Shown: piece by piece, positions 16,129 through 25,082 of the stretch | How the letters are laid out: each line of letters opens with the position of its first letter | How positions within the stretch are numbered: position 1 is the stretch's first letter | Origin: CAYWMY01 sp046352935 | GTDB lineage: Bacteria; Pseudomonadota; Gammaproteobacteria; Steroidobacterales; Steroidobacteraceae | Reading direction: 5' to 3' | Assembly (NCBI GenBank): GCA_046352935.1 | Contig: JAXMGR010000004.1 | Location: 62,001 to 126,000, forward strand | DNA length: 64,000 nucleotides | The notes under the pieces: generated by a model | Database searches by the model: none | Told to the model about the DNA's origin: nothing | The model's input: the letters and a program-made list of their open reading frames with translations, nothing else | Translations under genes and position numbers: made by a program

Positions 16129-17982
16129 TCACATCACCTGCGTGTGCAGGCGCAGCGTCGCGGGATCGGATCGATGCCGCTTCTGCAGGGCGGCGATGCG
16201 TGACTGGACGAGACGCGGATACGTGTCTGTCTTCCACGCGAGGATGGCGCGCTTTCCCAGGTCGTTGATCCGGGCATAGCTGCCGGTCGCGAGTACCTCC
16301 GGGGCCTGACGGCTCAGGTCCGGATAGCGGTCGAGCCATGACCTGAGCGGTCCCTGCAGCAGCTGCCGTACCGGCCCCTGGAACTGCAGCTTGGCCTTTC
16401 TCCGCAGGATCTTCGCAGGAAGATACGGGATCATCGCGTCGCGCAGGATGCGTTTGGTGAAGCCCCTGCCGAGGATGCTCTCCGCAGGCAGGGACAGCGC
16501 ATAGCTGACCAGCCGCCAGTCGAGGAAGGGCATGCGGATCTCGAGTCCGCTCGACATGCTGAGCAGGTCGTAACGCTGCAGGAGATCCTGGATCTCGTCG
16601 TTGACTGCCATGAACAGGATCGCGCCGAGCGGTGGCAGGGTCCGCGCCATGTCCCAGCACTCTGCGTCGCGGGCTTCGCGCATCGGTTGCGGCAGCCTGG
16701 CCCGCCAGCCGGGAACGAGTCCCACGACCTTCCGCAGCGTGGGTGTCGACAGCAGCAGGAGTTTGCTGCGGGTCAGCCGGACGTACGGGCTGTCCCGGGC
16801 GAGGGCACGGGTGGTCCGGACGAGATCCAGCGTGCGGGCCGGTCGCCGCAGCCAGGAGCCTTCGAGCTGCAGGATGCGGAAGGCGTCGTAGTAGTAGCCG
16901 GCCAGGATCTCGTCCGCGCCCTGGCCGTCCATCGAGACTTTCACGCCGTGCTGTCGCATGGTGCGGTACAGGTACCAGGCCGACAGGTTGGTGAGCGGCT
17001 TGCCCTCGGTCAGATAGAGGTATTCGTCGATCTCGTCCGGGTCGCAGCGCTCGAAGAGATCCACGACAACCGGGTTCACGCGAGCCGCCTGGCAGGCTGC
17101 CGTCGCATACTCCAGCTCGTCGTGCTCGGTTCCCGGCGCCACTGCGGTGAAGGCCCGGGACCAGTCTCCGGGCCGGCGCGCCACCGATTCGGCTCCCAGT
17201 GCGTTCACCGCCGCGAGGACCGATGACGAATCGAGGCCGCCGCTGATGGCCGTGGCCACCGGCACGTCACTGCGCAGCCGGAGCCTGCAGGCATCGAGGA
17301 ACAGCGCGCGGAACTTTTCGATCTGCTCCGGATAGGAAGCCGACTCGGACCGGATGTGCTCCAGAGGCCGCCACCATCGCTCGATCCTCGGGCGGTCGGT
17401 CGGACCTGACAGCCTGGCGCACATGCCTCCCCGCAGCGCGTACGGTGTGCCTGCGGCGCCGGCTGCCCGCGACCACGGCAGTGCGAGGAATGCCTTGCTC
17501 TCCGAGGCGAACGCGATTCCCTGCGGCGTCTCGAGGATCAGGAGCGGCTTCACGCCGAAGCGGTCACGCGAGAAGAAGAGGCTTCGATCGACGTTGTCCC
17601 AGATCACGAAGGCCCACATGCCGTTGAACCGGTTCTGGCATTCAGGCCCCCATTCCGCATACGCGTGGACGATGACCTCGGTATCCGACTCCGTCCGGAA
17701 TTCGTGCCCCCGCGACCGCAGTTCGTCCCGGACCTCCAGGAAGTTGTAGATCTCGCCATTGAAGACGATCGCGAAGCGGCCGTCCGGGCTCTGCATGGGC
17801 TGGTGCGAGCGGGGATCCGGGTCGAGGATCGCGAGCCGGCGATGGCCAAAACCCAGTCGCCCGGCGTCAGCGCTCAGGTAGCCGAAGCCATCCGGCCCGC
17901 GGTGTTCGAGCAGGTCCGTGAAAACGGCCAGGTCCTCGGGGGCGACCGGGGCGACGGACCAGACGCCTGCAATTCCACACAC
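16129..17982 (-). CDS. asnB: asparagine synthase (glutamine-hydrolysing)
   Basis: 617 residues if started at GTG 17982-17980, which places Cys directly after the initiator (M-CGIAGVW), as required for the class II glutamine amidotransferase nucleophile. The longer frame from 18030 would bury that Cys. GATase motifs HRGPDGFGYL and FNGEIYNFLE follow. The synthetase domain has the PP-loop AISGGLDSSSVLAAV. It transfers glutamine amide nitrogen to aspartate, or to another carboxylate: AsnB homologues in surface-polysaccharide or secondary-metabolite clusters amidate other substrates. Divergent from the methyltransferase gene across a 235-bp region with a palindrome. Confidence 0.93.
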   Translation of the reverse strand: MCGIAGVWSVAPVAPEDLAVFTDLLEHRGPDGFGYLSADAGRLGFGHRRLAILDPDPRSHQPMQSPDGRFAIVFNGEIYNFLEVRDELRSRGHEFRTESDTEVIVHAYAEWGPECQNRFNGMWAFVIWDNVDRSLFFSRDRFGVKPLLILETPQGIAFASESKAFLALPWSRAAGAAGTPYALRGGMCARLSGPTDRPRIERWWRPLEHIRSESASYPEQIEKFRALFLDACRLRLRSDVPVATAISGGLDSSSVLAAVNALGAESVARRPGDWSRAFTAVAPGTEHDELEYATAACQAARVNPVVVDLFERCDPDEIDEYLYLTEGKPLTNLSAWYLYRTMRQHGVKVSMDGQGADEILAGYYYDAFRILQLEGSWLRRPARTLDLVRTTRALARDSPYVRLTRSKLLLLSTPTLRKVVGLVPGWRARLPQPMREARDAECWDMARTLPPLGAILFMAVNDEIQDLLQRYDLLSMSSGLEIRMPFLDWRLVSYALSLPAESILGRGFTKRILRDAMIPYLPAKILRRKAKLQFQGPVRQLLQGPLRSWLDRYPDLSRQAPEVLATGSYARINDLGKRAILAWKTDTYPRLVQSRIAALQKRHRSDPATLRLHTQVM

Positions 17983-18096
17983 GGATGGCCTCCCGGGTCG
18001 CGGGGCATGTGCTGCGGCTCCCTGCTGCACGAGAGATCAGAGTCGCTGATAATTGTAGCAGCTGCGATTCGCCCGACTCCCGTGTGTCGATGGCCC

Positions 18097-18126
18097 GTCG
18101 GTCGGTCGGTCGGTCGGTCGGTCGGT
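18097..18126. repeat. (GTCG)7 tetranucleotide tract
   Basis: Seven exact copies of GTCG plus a partial copy, in the intergenic region between asnB and the divergent methyltransferase, 115 bp upstream of the asnB start and 92 bp upstream of the methyltransferase start. Such tracts can change length by slippage and alter promoter spacing. Confidence 0.9.
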
Positions 18127-18154
18127 GCGAGCGAGGGGGCATGCGCGGCCGGGA

Positions 18155-18178
18155 CGGACCAGTGGCGCCACTGGTCCG
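18155..18178. promoter_or_regulatory. 24-bp perfect palindrome between divergent genes
   Basis: Perfect 12+12 palindrome with no spacer; half-site CGGACCAGTGGC, centred on GGCGCC. It lies 40 bp upstream of the methyltransferase TTG and 173 bp from the asnB start. Length and symmetry fit an operator for a dimeric or tetrameric regulator controlling both genes; no regulator is encoded next to it. No T-run, so not an intrinsic terminator. Confidence 0.55.
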
Positions 18179-18217
18179 GTGCCGGGATCGGCGCATTCCA
18201 CGACGGAGGAACCCGTC

Positions 18218-19057
18218 TTGCCGGTCACTCATCCTGTTGCCCGTACCGCTTTCTACTGCTGCGCGCTGCGTGCCGCCGACGCGGCGCGCACCATGCCGGT
18301 CTGTGGTGACGGGTTCGCGGCGCGTTTCGTCGATGAAGCCACACGCCGCGAGCTGGCGCCGCTGCTGTCTCACTGGGGCGCGGGCTCGGCCAACGTCGCG
18401 CGCCACCGGCTCGTCGACGACCTGATCCGCGAGGGGCTCGCCGGGCAGCCCGGACTGCGGGTGATCCTGATCGGCGCCGGCTTCGACACGCGCGCGTTCC
18501 GCCTGTCGGGCGGCCGCTGGATCGAGATCGACGATCCAGCGCTGCTCGCGTTCAAGGAGGAACGACTCCCGGCGTCTTCGGCGCCGCAGCCTCTGGAGCG
18601 GCGGGCCGTCGAGTTCGAGCGGACGCCGGCGCTCGACTACCTGGCGCCGCTCGCGGGAGACGATGCCGCGCTCGTCGTGATCGAGGGTGTGTCGATGTAC
18701 CTCGACGATGCGACGCTCGGCGCCCTCGCCACTGCCGTGCGCGCGCATCTGCCGCGCGCGACGCTGGTCATGGACCTCATGACTGCGGGATTCCGCCGCT
18801 ACTACACCCACATCCTCGAGTGGTCGCTGGCGCGGTTCGGCGCGCGCCTCGCGACGCGTGGCCACCCACCGCGCGAAATCGTCGAACGGGCGGGCTATCA
18901 CCTGGCGCGGTCGATGTCGATCGTGGGCCGCGCCCGGGAGGCGCACAGCCTCTACATCCCGGGATGGCTGTTCGACGGGTTGCTCAGGGAACTGCGGGAC
19001 GGCTATGCGGTGCAGGTGTTCGTGCCGGCGGACCTCGCGGTGCCGGCCGCACCCTGA
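18218..19057 (+). CDS. class I methyltransferase of the PPM/leucine-carboxyl type
   Basis: 279 residues. LIGAGFDTRAFRL is the SAM-binding motif I of the PPM1/LCMT-like family, followed by the acidic WIEIDDPALLAFKEERL and VVIEGVSMYLDD. Members methylate carboxyl groups of small molecules or proteins (O-methylation). TTG at 18218 is the start because GGAGGA lies 7 nt upstream and the fold begins right there; the frame upstream reads through the GTCG tract and palindrome. It is divergent from asnB. The substrate cannot be deduced. Confidence 0.9.
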   Translation: MPVTHPVARTAFYCCALRAADAARTMPVCGDGFAARFVDEATRRELAPLLSHWGAGSANVARHRLVDDLIREGLAGQPGLRVILIGAGFDTRAFRLSGGRWIEIDDPALLAFKEERLPASSAPQPLERRAVEFERTPALDYLAPLAGDDAALVVIEGVSMYLDDATLGALATAVRAHLPRATLVMDLMTAGFRRYYTHILEWSLARFGARLATRGHPPREIVERAGYHLARSMSIVGRAREAHSLYIPGWLFDGLLRELRDGYAVQVFVPADLAVPAAP

Positions 19058-19121
19058 GTCTCGCCGGCCGGGCTCCTTCGAGCCGCGCGCCGTGCAGCGA
19101 TTCCGTTGCCGCGGGCCGGCG

Positions 19122-19991
19122 CTACCGCAGCGGGCTGCGCCCGCGACGGCGTCCCGATGGCCGCCACTCGTGGGTCCAGCGATCATCGCGGCCCGGCGCA
19201 CGGGGTTGTATGGCCCGGCCCTCGAAATCGTCCCTCACGCCGCGTGCCGCGGCGGCCCACTGCCTGATCAGGTAGCTGCCGCGCGGCTGCTGCGCCTGCT
19301 TGCAGGTTTTCGCAGCCTCCTGGTAGAAGCCGGACCACCAGCGGGCGCCCTGCCAGATCGCTTCGGGCGCACTGGACGATGTCGTCTGCCCGGGACTGAT
19401 GTGCACGCCCTCCGCGGCGTGGGCCGCCTCGACCAGCACGGCCGAGGGCAGGCCGATGCCGCCGCGCAGCGGATTGCTGCTCGTGTCCGTGGCCCACAGG
19501 TAGCTGAGCCAGTGCAGCATCATGCTCGGGAAGTCGACCATGGCGCGGCTGCGCGCGATGCGTCTCACGGCCGCGACGATTCCGGCGGCGTCGGTCGTGA
19601 AGGACAGCACGGCGATGTTCGGGAAGCGGGCGACGTCGTCGTAGTCGCCGAGGTGCATGACCCGGACCCCGTTCGTGGGCGGCACACGGCTCGTGGCGAC
19701 GATGTTGTCGAGCGGCACGGTCAGCAGGTCGCCGTCGCGCGTCACGATGCCGGCCAGTGACCAGAAGCTCGGCGCGAGGTCGTCCCGATAGCGCGACTGC
19801 GCATACCGGATGCGGAAGTGATCGACATCGGTGCCGCCGAGCAGCAGCACGCCCTCGCGGACCGGCTGTGACCGGAACCATGCGACATTGGAAGCCATCG
19901 CTCGCGGGTTCTTCCGGCTCGCGGACTCCGTGTCGACGACCTGCTCGTTCCCGGCGGCGTCTGCCGACCGGCGGATGAAGTCATTGTCCAT
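19122..19991 (-). CDS. hypothetical protein, partner of the PhoD-like phosphatase
   Basis: 289 residues, not recognised. The middle part has mixed alpha/beta character with segments such as EGVLLLGGTDVDHFRIRYAQ and ARFPNIAVLSFTTDAAGIVAA, and a Trp/His-rich stretch (MMLHWLSYLWATDTSSNP). No signal peptide or membrane segment is evident. The C-terminal 20 residues are strongly basic (GRRRGRSP). It begins 21 bp downstream of the PhoD-like gene on the same strand, so the two probably form an operon. It may act on the same substrate or be a lipase or secretion-linked factor, but no catalytic motif supports any particular role. Confidence 0.75.
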   Translation of the reverse strand: MDNDFIRRSADAAGNEQVVDTESASRKNPRAMASNVAWFRSQPVREGVLLLGGTDVDHFRIRYAQSRYRDDLAPSFWSLAGIVTRDGDLLTVPLDNIVATSRVPPTNGVRVMHLGDYDDVARFPNIAVLSFTTDAAGIVAAVRRIARSRAMVDFPSMMLHWLSYLWATDTSSNPLRGGIGLPSAVLVEAAHAAEGVHISPGQTTSSSAPEAIWQGARWWSGFYQEAAKTCKQAQQPRGSYLIRQWAAAARGVRDDFEGRAIQPRAPGRDDRWTHEWRPSGRRRGRSPLR

Positions 19992-20012
19992 TGCGCATTC
20001 CCCGATGAAGTG

Positions 20013-21353
20013 TCAGTTCAGCAGCAACTCGTACGTCAATGCCGCGGGCGGACCGGCGGCGCCGGGCGAGCGCGACGTTTCCCAGAGCTCCACCCGGATC
20101 CGGGCCCCGAAGCCGTACCGCGAGATCGAGATCGCCATGGCGCTGTTCTCGTTCGAGCGGAAGCCGGGAACCGTGCGCGGACGCGCGACGGCCCAGGGCC
20201 CCGACGAGCCGACGGCGAGACGCGAAGGCGCCTCCTGCCATTTCGCGGCGTTCAGCCCCTCGACCAGCGCGAGCGGCGAGCAGACGATCTCGGCAATGCG
20301 GCGCTCGCTCGGCAGCGTCAGCCACGAGACGCGCGAGAAGTGCACGTCACCCGTGAGGATGGCGAGATCGTGGCGCGTCTCGGCGAGGGTGTCGAGCACG
20401 CGGCCGTACTGCCGGAAGTCGGCATAGCCATAGTCCTCCAGCGCCCCCGGCAGCCACCACTTCCGGCCCGAGCCGTCGAACAGGGGCTGACCGAGCACGA
20501 GCAGGCCCGGCCCCGTGAGGCTCCGTACCCAGTCGCGCAGCCGCTGCAGGTCCTGCGCCGTCACGAGACTCTCACGGTCACGGCTGCGACTGGAGCGGGT
20601 GTCCAGCAGCAGGATCGACACCGGTGGTATCGAGAGCGGTGCGGCTTGCACCGGCTGGAACGCGTCGAGCAGCTCGCGGGCGCGGACCCACCAGTGATCG
20701 CGGCGTCCTCCGTCGAACAGCTCGGGCACCAGGGCGTTGGGAAAGGGCGCGTTGTTCCAGTACTCGTGGTCGTCCGGCACGAAGTAGTTCGCGCCGCAGG
20801 CGAGCGGGTCCCCGAGGTGTTCGCCGCTCCAGGTGTTCAGGTAGTGCTGCAGGTGCCGGTCGGCGATGTCCTCGCGACGGTGCGGCCAGCGCAGCACGTA
20901 CTCGTGCCAGGGTGAGTCCAGGTAGACCTGGTCGCCGCACCAGATCTTGAGATGCGGGACCCCGTAGGTCCGGCGCAGGTCGGCGAATGCATCACGCGCC
21001 CGGCGACTCTCGGGGCGCAGGCGGCTGTAGCACGAGGCGAGCACGATCCGCAGCGGTGATCCGGTGTCGCCCAGCGCGGCCGGCAGCGTGCGGACGACCG
21101 ATCGTGCGAGGCTCCGGCCGCGGGCCCGCGCGGTGAAGGCGTGTTCGCGATCCGGGGCGAGGTTCGTGGCCGCTGCGATGCCGATCCGGACCCTCGTCGT
21201 CCCCGAGGACAGGCTCTGTTGCCAGTTCACCGGAATCGCAGCGCCCGAGTCGTCCGCGAGCGTGGGTGTCGGCGCGCCGTCCAGGACCTCGACCAGCGCG
21301 AGCGTCGCGTGCGTCGCGCCGTGTTCCCGCGGATAGAGAGACAGGAGTGCCAT
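20013..21353 (-). CDS. PhoD-like metallophosphatase
   Basis: 446 residues. Metal-binding motifs of the PhoD-like branch of the calcineurin superfamily are in order: WCGDQVYLD (middle), VPDDHEYWNN, and LAILTGDVHFSRVSW in the C-terminal third. The N-terminal ~100 residues form a fibronectin-like domain (VRIGIAAATNLAPDREHAF). No clear Tat or Sec signal is visible, unlike secreted alkaline phosphatase D, so a cytosolic phosphodiesterase or phosphatase is likely. It precedes the unknown 289-residue protein on the same strand and is divergent from the CDF transporter. Confidence 0.85.
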   Translation of the reverse strand: MALLSLYPREHGATHATLALVEVLDGAPTPTLADDSGAAIPVNWQQSLSSGTTRVRIGIAAATNLAPDREHAFTARARGRSLARSVVRTLPAALGDTGSPLRIVLASCYSRLRPESRRARDAFADLRRTYGVPHLKIWCGDQVYLDSPWHEYVLRWPHRREDIADRHLQHYLNTWSGEHLGDPLACGANYFVPDDHEYWNNAPFPNALVPELFDGGRRDHWWVRARELLDAFQPVQAAPLSIPPVSILLLDTRSSRSRDRESLVTAQDLQRLRDWVRSLTGPGLLVLGQPLFDGSGRKWWLPGALEDYGYADFRQYGRVLDTLAETRHDLAILTGDVHFSRVSWLTLPSERRIAEIVCSPLALVEGLNAAKWQEAPSRLAVGSSGPWAVARPRTVPGFRSNENSAMAISISRYGFGARIRVELWETSRSPGAAGPPAALTYELLLN

Positions 21354-21512
21354 GGGCTTGTCACGCGATGTTTACGGCATGATGAGTGGCGCTGGACGCA
21401 ATCTCAACCGGTTCGTGCCGGTGCGCGGATGGCGATGGTCTTGAAATCATGTGGAACGCGCCGATACTGTCGCCGCGCCGACGACAACACGATCATTCGA
21501 AGCACGAGGCCC

Positions 21513-22451
21513 ATGGAATACCCCGTTCCTCCCGATGACAGCGAAGACACGCGGGTCACTCCGGCCGAGCGGGCCCGGGCGGCTTCGCGCAGCACGTGGG
21601 TCAGCGTCGGCGTGAACCTCGTGCTCACCGGCATGCAGATCCTCGCGGGGCTGCTCACGCGATCGCAGGGCCTGGTCGCCGACGGCGTTCATTCCCTCTC
21701 GGACCTCGTCTCCGATTTCGTGGTGCTGTTCGCGAGCCGCCACAGCCAGAAAGACGCCGACGAGGGACACCCCTACGGACACCACCGCTTCGAGACGGCG
21801 GCCTCGCTCGTGCTGGGCGTGCTGCTGCTCGCGGTTGGCGCCGGGATGGCGTGGTCCGCGTTCCTGAAGGTGCAGACGCCCGGGTCCGTCCAGCAGGTCC
21901 ACATCGCGGCGCTCTGGGTGGCCGGCACGGCGCTCGTCGCCAAGGAAATGCTGTTCCGCTACATGCTCGCGGTGGCGAAGCGCGTGAAGTCGAGCATGCT
22001 CGTCGCCAACGCCTGGCACTCGCGCTCGGATGCGGCCTCGTCGCTCGTGGTAGGCATCGGCATCCTGGGGAATCTCGCGGGCTATCCGATCCTCGACCCG
22101 ATCGCCGCCGCCGTCGTCGGCTTCATGGTGGGCAGGATGGGCTGGCAGTTCGGCTGGGCCGCGCTGCACGATCTGATGGATCACGCGATCGACGAGGACG
22201 AGATGCAGGCCATCCGCCGCACCCTCGTCGAGACCCCCGGTGTGCGCGGCGTGCACGACCTGCGCACCCGCAGGATGGGCGACATGATCATCGTCGACGC
22301 ACACCTCGAGATCGACGCGACCCTGTCGGTCACCGCCGGCCACGACATCGCCGTCGAAGCGCGCAGCCGCGTGATGCGGCGGCATCGGGTGCTGAACGTG
22401 ATGACCCACGTGGACCCCTGGCGCCCGCGCGATCCGGGCCGCGCCGCTTGA
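21513..22451 (+). CDS. cation diffusion facilitator (CDF) metal transporter
   Basis: 312 residues. Family signatures: GLVADGVHSLSDLVSDF (metal-site Asp/His in the second helix), HPYGHHRFE in the cytoplasmic loop, and NAWHSRSDAASSLVVG in the fifth helix. Six hydrophobic segments are followed by a cytoplasmic metal-binding domain with RRMGDMIIVDAHLEID. It exports divalent cations (Fe, Zn, Co, Mn) in exchange for protons; metal preference cannot be called. Start ATG 21513. The flavin/2Fe-2S reductase begins 17 bp downstream, so it heads a four-gene unit ending in the octaheme cytochrome. Confidence 0.92.
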   Translation: MEYPVPPDDSEDTRVTPAERARAASRSTWVSVGVNLVLTGMQILAGLLTRSQGLVADGVHSLSDLVSDFVVLFASRHSQKDADEGHPYGHHRFETAASLVLGVLLLAVGAGMAWSAFLKVQTPGSVQQVHIAALWVAGTALVAKEMLFRYMLAVAKRVKSSMLVANAWHSRSDAASSLVVGIGILGNLAGYPILDPIAAAVVGFMVGRMGWQFGWAALHDLMDHAIDEDEMQAIRRTLVETPGVRGVHDLRTRRMGDMIIVDAHLEIDATLSVTAGHDIAVEARSRVMRRHRVLNVMTHVDPWRPRDPGRAA

Positions 22452-22468
22452 GCGGGCCGTCGTCGCCG

Positions 22469-23698
22469 ATGACCACCCTTCAACTGCTGTCCTGGATCAC
22501 CGCGGCCCTGGTACTGCAGGTGGGTGTTGCTTCCGCGATCGCGGTCTGGCGGCGGCGTGGCTGGCGTCCGCCGCCGTCGGGTCCGGGTCCCGCGACGGCA
22601 GAGGAACCGAGACACGAGGCCGGATGGCAGCGCTTCCGTGTCGTGCAGCGCGACTACGAGGATGCGGCCGGGACGCAGTTGTCCTTCTATCTCGCTCCGG
22701 TCGACGGCCAGCCACTTCCGGACTTCAGGCCCGGGCAGTTCCTGACCTTCTCGCTGCCGGTCGGCCCGGGTGCGGAGGAGGGACGCACGACGACACGGTG
22801 CTATTCGCTGTCGGACCGACCGGATCCCGCACGCTACCGTGTGACCATCAAGCGCGTGACCGCACCGGCGGACCGGCCCGACGTTTCCCCGGGTCTGTCC
22901 TCGGGTCATTTCCATGATGCGGTCCAGGTCGGCGACGAACTGCGGATTCGTGCGCCTTCCGGTCGGTTCTTCATGGACCCGGATTCCATGGTGCCCGTGG
23001 TGCTCATCGCCGGCGGAATCGGCATCACGCCGATCATGAGCATGCTGCGGTGGTGTCTCGCGGAGCGGCCGGGACGACCGATTCACCTCTACTACGGCGT
23101 GCGCAACGGTCGCGAGCAGGCCTTCAAGCGCCAGATCGAGGAACTCGCTGCGACGCATGCCGAGGTGCACCTGCACGTCGTGTACAGCCGGCCCGGAGAG
23201 GGCGACGTGCAGGGCCGTGATTTCCAGCACCGGGGGCACGTCGATGTGGACCTGCTGCGCCGTACGCTGCCGCACGGTCGGCATCAGTTCTACGTCTGCG
23301 GGCCGCCGACCATGATGCAGACGCTGGTGCCGGCGATCGCCGACTGGGGTGTGCCGCTCGCCGACCTGCATTACGAAGCCTTCGGACCCGCTTCGGTTCG
23401 ACTGCCGGGCGCCGAAGTGCTGACCGGTGTCCCGGCGACGCCGCCGGTCGAAGTCCGGTTCCGTCGCTCCGGTCGCACACTGACCTGGGATGGCAGTGAT
23501 GCGACTCTGCTGGATTTTTCCGAGCGCCACGGGATTGCCCTGGATTCCGGCTGTCGCTCGGGCGGCTGCGGGACCTGCGAAACGCGTCTGGTGGAGGGCA
23601 CGGTGCTCTACGAGCATGCACCGGATCACGAGATCACGCCCGGTCACTGCCTGATGTGCGTCGGCAGGCCCGCTTCTTCAATCGTGCTGGAGGCCTGA
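22469..23698 (+). CDS. membrane-anchored FAD/NAD(P)H oxidoreductase with C-terminal 2Fe-2S domain
   Basis: 409 residues. A single N-terminal hydrophobic helix (about 5-27) is followed by a ferredoxin-reductase module: FAD motif RCYSLS at 110-115, nucleotide motif AGGIGITPIMSML and CGPPTMM. The C-terminal plant-type ferredoxin domain has CRSGGCGTC and a distal CLMC cysteine. This domain order (FAD, NAD, 2Fe-2S) is that of class IA-type oxygenase reductases and of NOX-like electron donors, but the membrane anchor and the coupling to cytochrome genes suggest electron delivery into the membrane. The stop overlaps the next start (TGATG). Known: module chemistry. Inferred: the acceptor. Confidence 0.9.
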   Translation: MTTLQLLSWITAALVLQVGVASAIAVWRRRGWRPPPSGPGPATAEEPRHEAGWQRFRVVQRDYEDAAGTQLSFYLAPVDGQPLPDFRPGQFLTFSLPVGPGAEEGRTTTRCYSLSDRPDPARYRVTIKRVTAPADRPDVSPGLSSGHFHDAVQVGDELRIRAPSGRFFMDPDSMVPVVLIAGGIGITPIMSMLRWCLAERPGRPIHLYYGVRNGREQAFKRQIEELAATHAEVHLHVVYSRPGEGDVQGRDFQHRGHVDVDLLRRTLPHGRHQFYVCGPPTMMQTLVPAIADWGVPLADLHYEAFGPASVRLPGAEVLTGVPATPPVEVRFRRSGRTLTWDGSDATLLDFSERHGIALDSGCRSGGCGTCETRLVEGTVLYEHAPDHEITPGHCLMCVGRPASSIVLEA

Positions 23699-24282
23699 TG
23701 TCGGGAAAAGCGCGCCTCTGGCGGCGTGAGATCCTGCCCTTCCTCGCGAGCTTCCTGGTGCTGGCGGTGGTGGCGCTGCTCGCGGACGCCGTGCTCCATC
23801 TCTTCGATGCCGTATGGATCGGCCGGTACCTGGGAATCCCGGGTACCCTGATGATCATCGCGTCCACGGCCTATTCGGCGCGCAAGCGCAAGCTGATCCG
23901 GCGCGGCCAGCCGGCGAGGCTGCTCCGGCTGCACGAGTACCTGGCGTGGCTGGGGTCGCTGCTCGTGCTGGTCCACGCGGGGATCCACTTCAACGCGATC
24001 CTCGGCTGGCTCGCGGTATGGGCCATGCTGGTCAACGTCGGCAGCGGCCTCACGGGCAAGTTCCTGCTCGAGCGCTCGCGGCGCCGCCTGGAGGAGGCGC
24101 GCCGGCGCCTCCGCGAACGCGGCATGCCGGAGGATGAGCTCGAGGACCGCCTCTACTGGGACAGCCTGACCTTCGACGTCTTCAAGCAGTGGCGTGTGGT
24201 CCACCTTCCGATCACGCTGGCGTTCTCGGTGCTGGCCACGGCGCACATCGTCGCCATCTTCCTGTTCTGGGGCTGGAAGTGA
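23698..24282 (+). CDS. small b-type-cytochrome-like membrane protein
   Basis: 194 residues with four to five hydrophobic segments: about 12-32, 44-62, 80-98, 100-120 and 168-190. Histidines lie in or next to the helices (LRLHEYLAWLG, LVLVHAGIHFN, VVHLPITLAF, ATAHIVAIF), a pattern expected for bis-His heme b ligation. A charged cytoplasmic stretch, rich in Arg/Glu (LEEARRRLRERGMPEDELED), separates the last two helices. It starts ATG 23698, overlapping the reductase stop, and its own stop overlaps the cytochrome c start, so all three are translationally coupled. Most likely it carries electrons across the inner membrane. The family assignment is by pattern, not by alignment. Confidence 0.8.
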   Translation: MSGKARLWRREILPFLASFLVLAVVALLADAVLHLFDAVWIGRYLGIPGTLMIIASTAYSARKRKLIRRGQPARLLRLHEYLAWLGSLLVLVHAGIHFNAILGWLAVWAMLVNVGSGLTGKFLLERSRRRLEEARRRLRERGMPEDELEDRLYWDSLTFDVFKQWRVVHLPITLAFSVLATAHIVAIFLFWGWK

Positions 24283-25010
24283 AGCGCACCGTGCTGACAG
24301 TCGTCGTGTTGAACCTCGTCGCGCTCCTGGCGCTCGTGTTCGTCTATCCGCAGTTCATGGTGAGTCCCGGGCACCTCATCCGCGGTCACGCGGGGCTCGA
24401 GACCGACTGCTTCACCTGTCACGCCCCCTGGAGGGGAGCCCGCGCCGCGCTGTGCATCGAGTGCCACGCCGTGGCCGACATCGGCCTGCGCACGACCCGG
24501 GGCGTTCCGATCGCGAAGCGCACGATCAGGGCATCCTTTCATCAGGACCTCATCGAGCAGGACTGCACGGCCTGCCACAGCGACCACGAAGGGCCCCGGC
24601 TCACGCGGCACAGCCGGAAACCGTTTTCGCATGAATTGCTGCGGCCTGCGGCGCGCGAGCGCTGTGCCTCATGCCATCGGGCCCCGACCGATCGCCTGCA
24701 CCGGAAGATCCAGGGCAACTGCAAGGCCTGTCATCGGTCCGACGCCTGGAAACCCGCGACCTTCGATCACGCCCGCTTCTTCGTGCTGGATTCCGACCAC
24801 GACGCGGAATGCGACACCTGCCACACGGGCGACGATTACAGCCGCTACACCTGCTACGGCTGCCACGAGCACACCGAGCAGGGCGTGCGCGAGGAGCATG
24901 TCGGCGAGGGCATCTCCGAATTCGGGAACTGCGTCGAGTGCCACCGCAGTGCGTCCGAGGAACCGCGGTGGTCAGGGACGCGCGGAGAGCGGGGCGGCGA
25001 CGACGATTGA
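24279..25010 (+). CDS. octaheme c-type cytochrome, membrane-anchored
   Basis: 243 residues with eight CxxCH heme-attachment motifs at Cys44, 59, 96, 129, 148, 178, 192 and 218 (e.g. CFTCH, CIECH, CTACH, CKACH, CVECH). Extra His residues (H88, H103, H111, H118, H141, H164, H174, H207) can serve as second axial ligands. The N-terminal hydrophobic stretch (4-24) lacks an obvious cleavage site and may stay as an anchor, facing the periplasm. GTG start at 24279 overlaps the preceding stop (GTGA). Layout resembles cytochrome c3/NapC-NrfH-type carriers but no exact family is recognised. It probably accepts electrons from the b-type protein and passes them to a periplasmic or extracellular acceptor. 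Confidence 0.9.
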   Translation: MKRTVLTVVVLNLVALLALVFVYPQFMVSPGHLIRGHAGLETDCFTCHAPWRGARAALCIECHAVADIGLRTTRGVPIAKRTIRASFHQDLIEQDCTACHSDHEGPRLTRHSRKPFSHELLRPAARERCASCHRAPTDRLHRKIQGNCKACHRSDAWKPATFDHARFFVLDSDHDAECDTCHTGDDYSRYTCYGCHEHTEQGVREEHVGEGISEFGNCVECHRSASEEPRWSGTRGERGGDDD

Positions 25011-25082
25011 CACGACCGCCGGCGGAATGCGCGGCGCGGTCGCTCCGATGCGATGACAGCGGCGTGCCGGTGCCGGAGGAAT

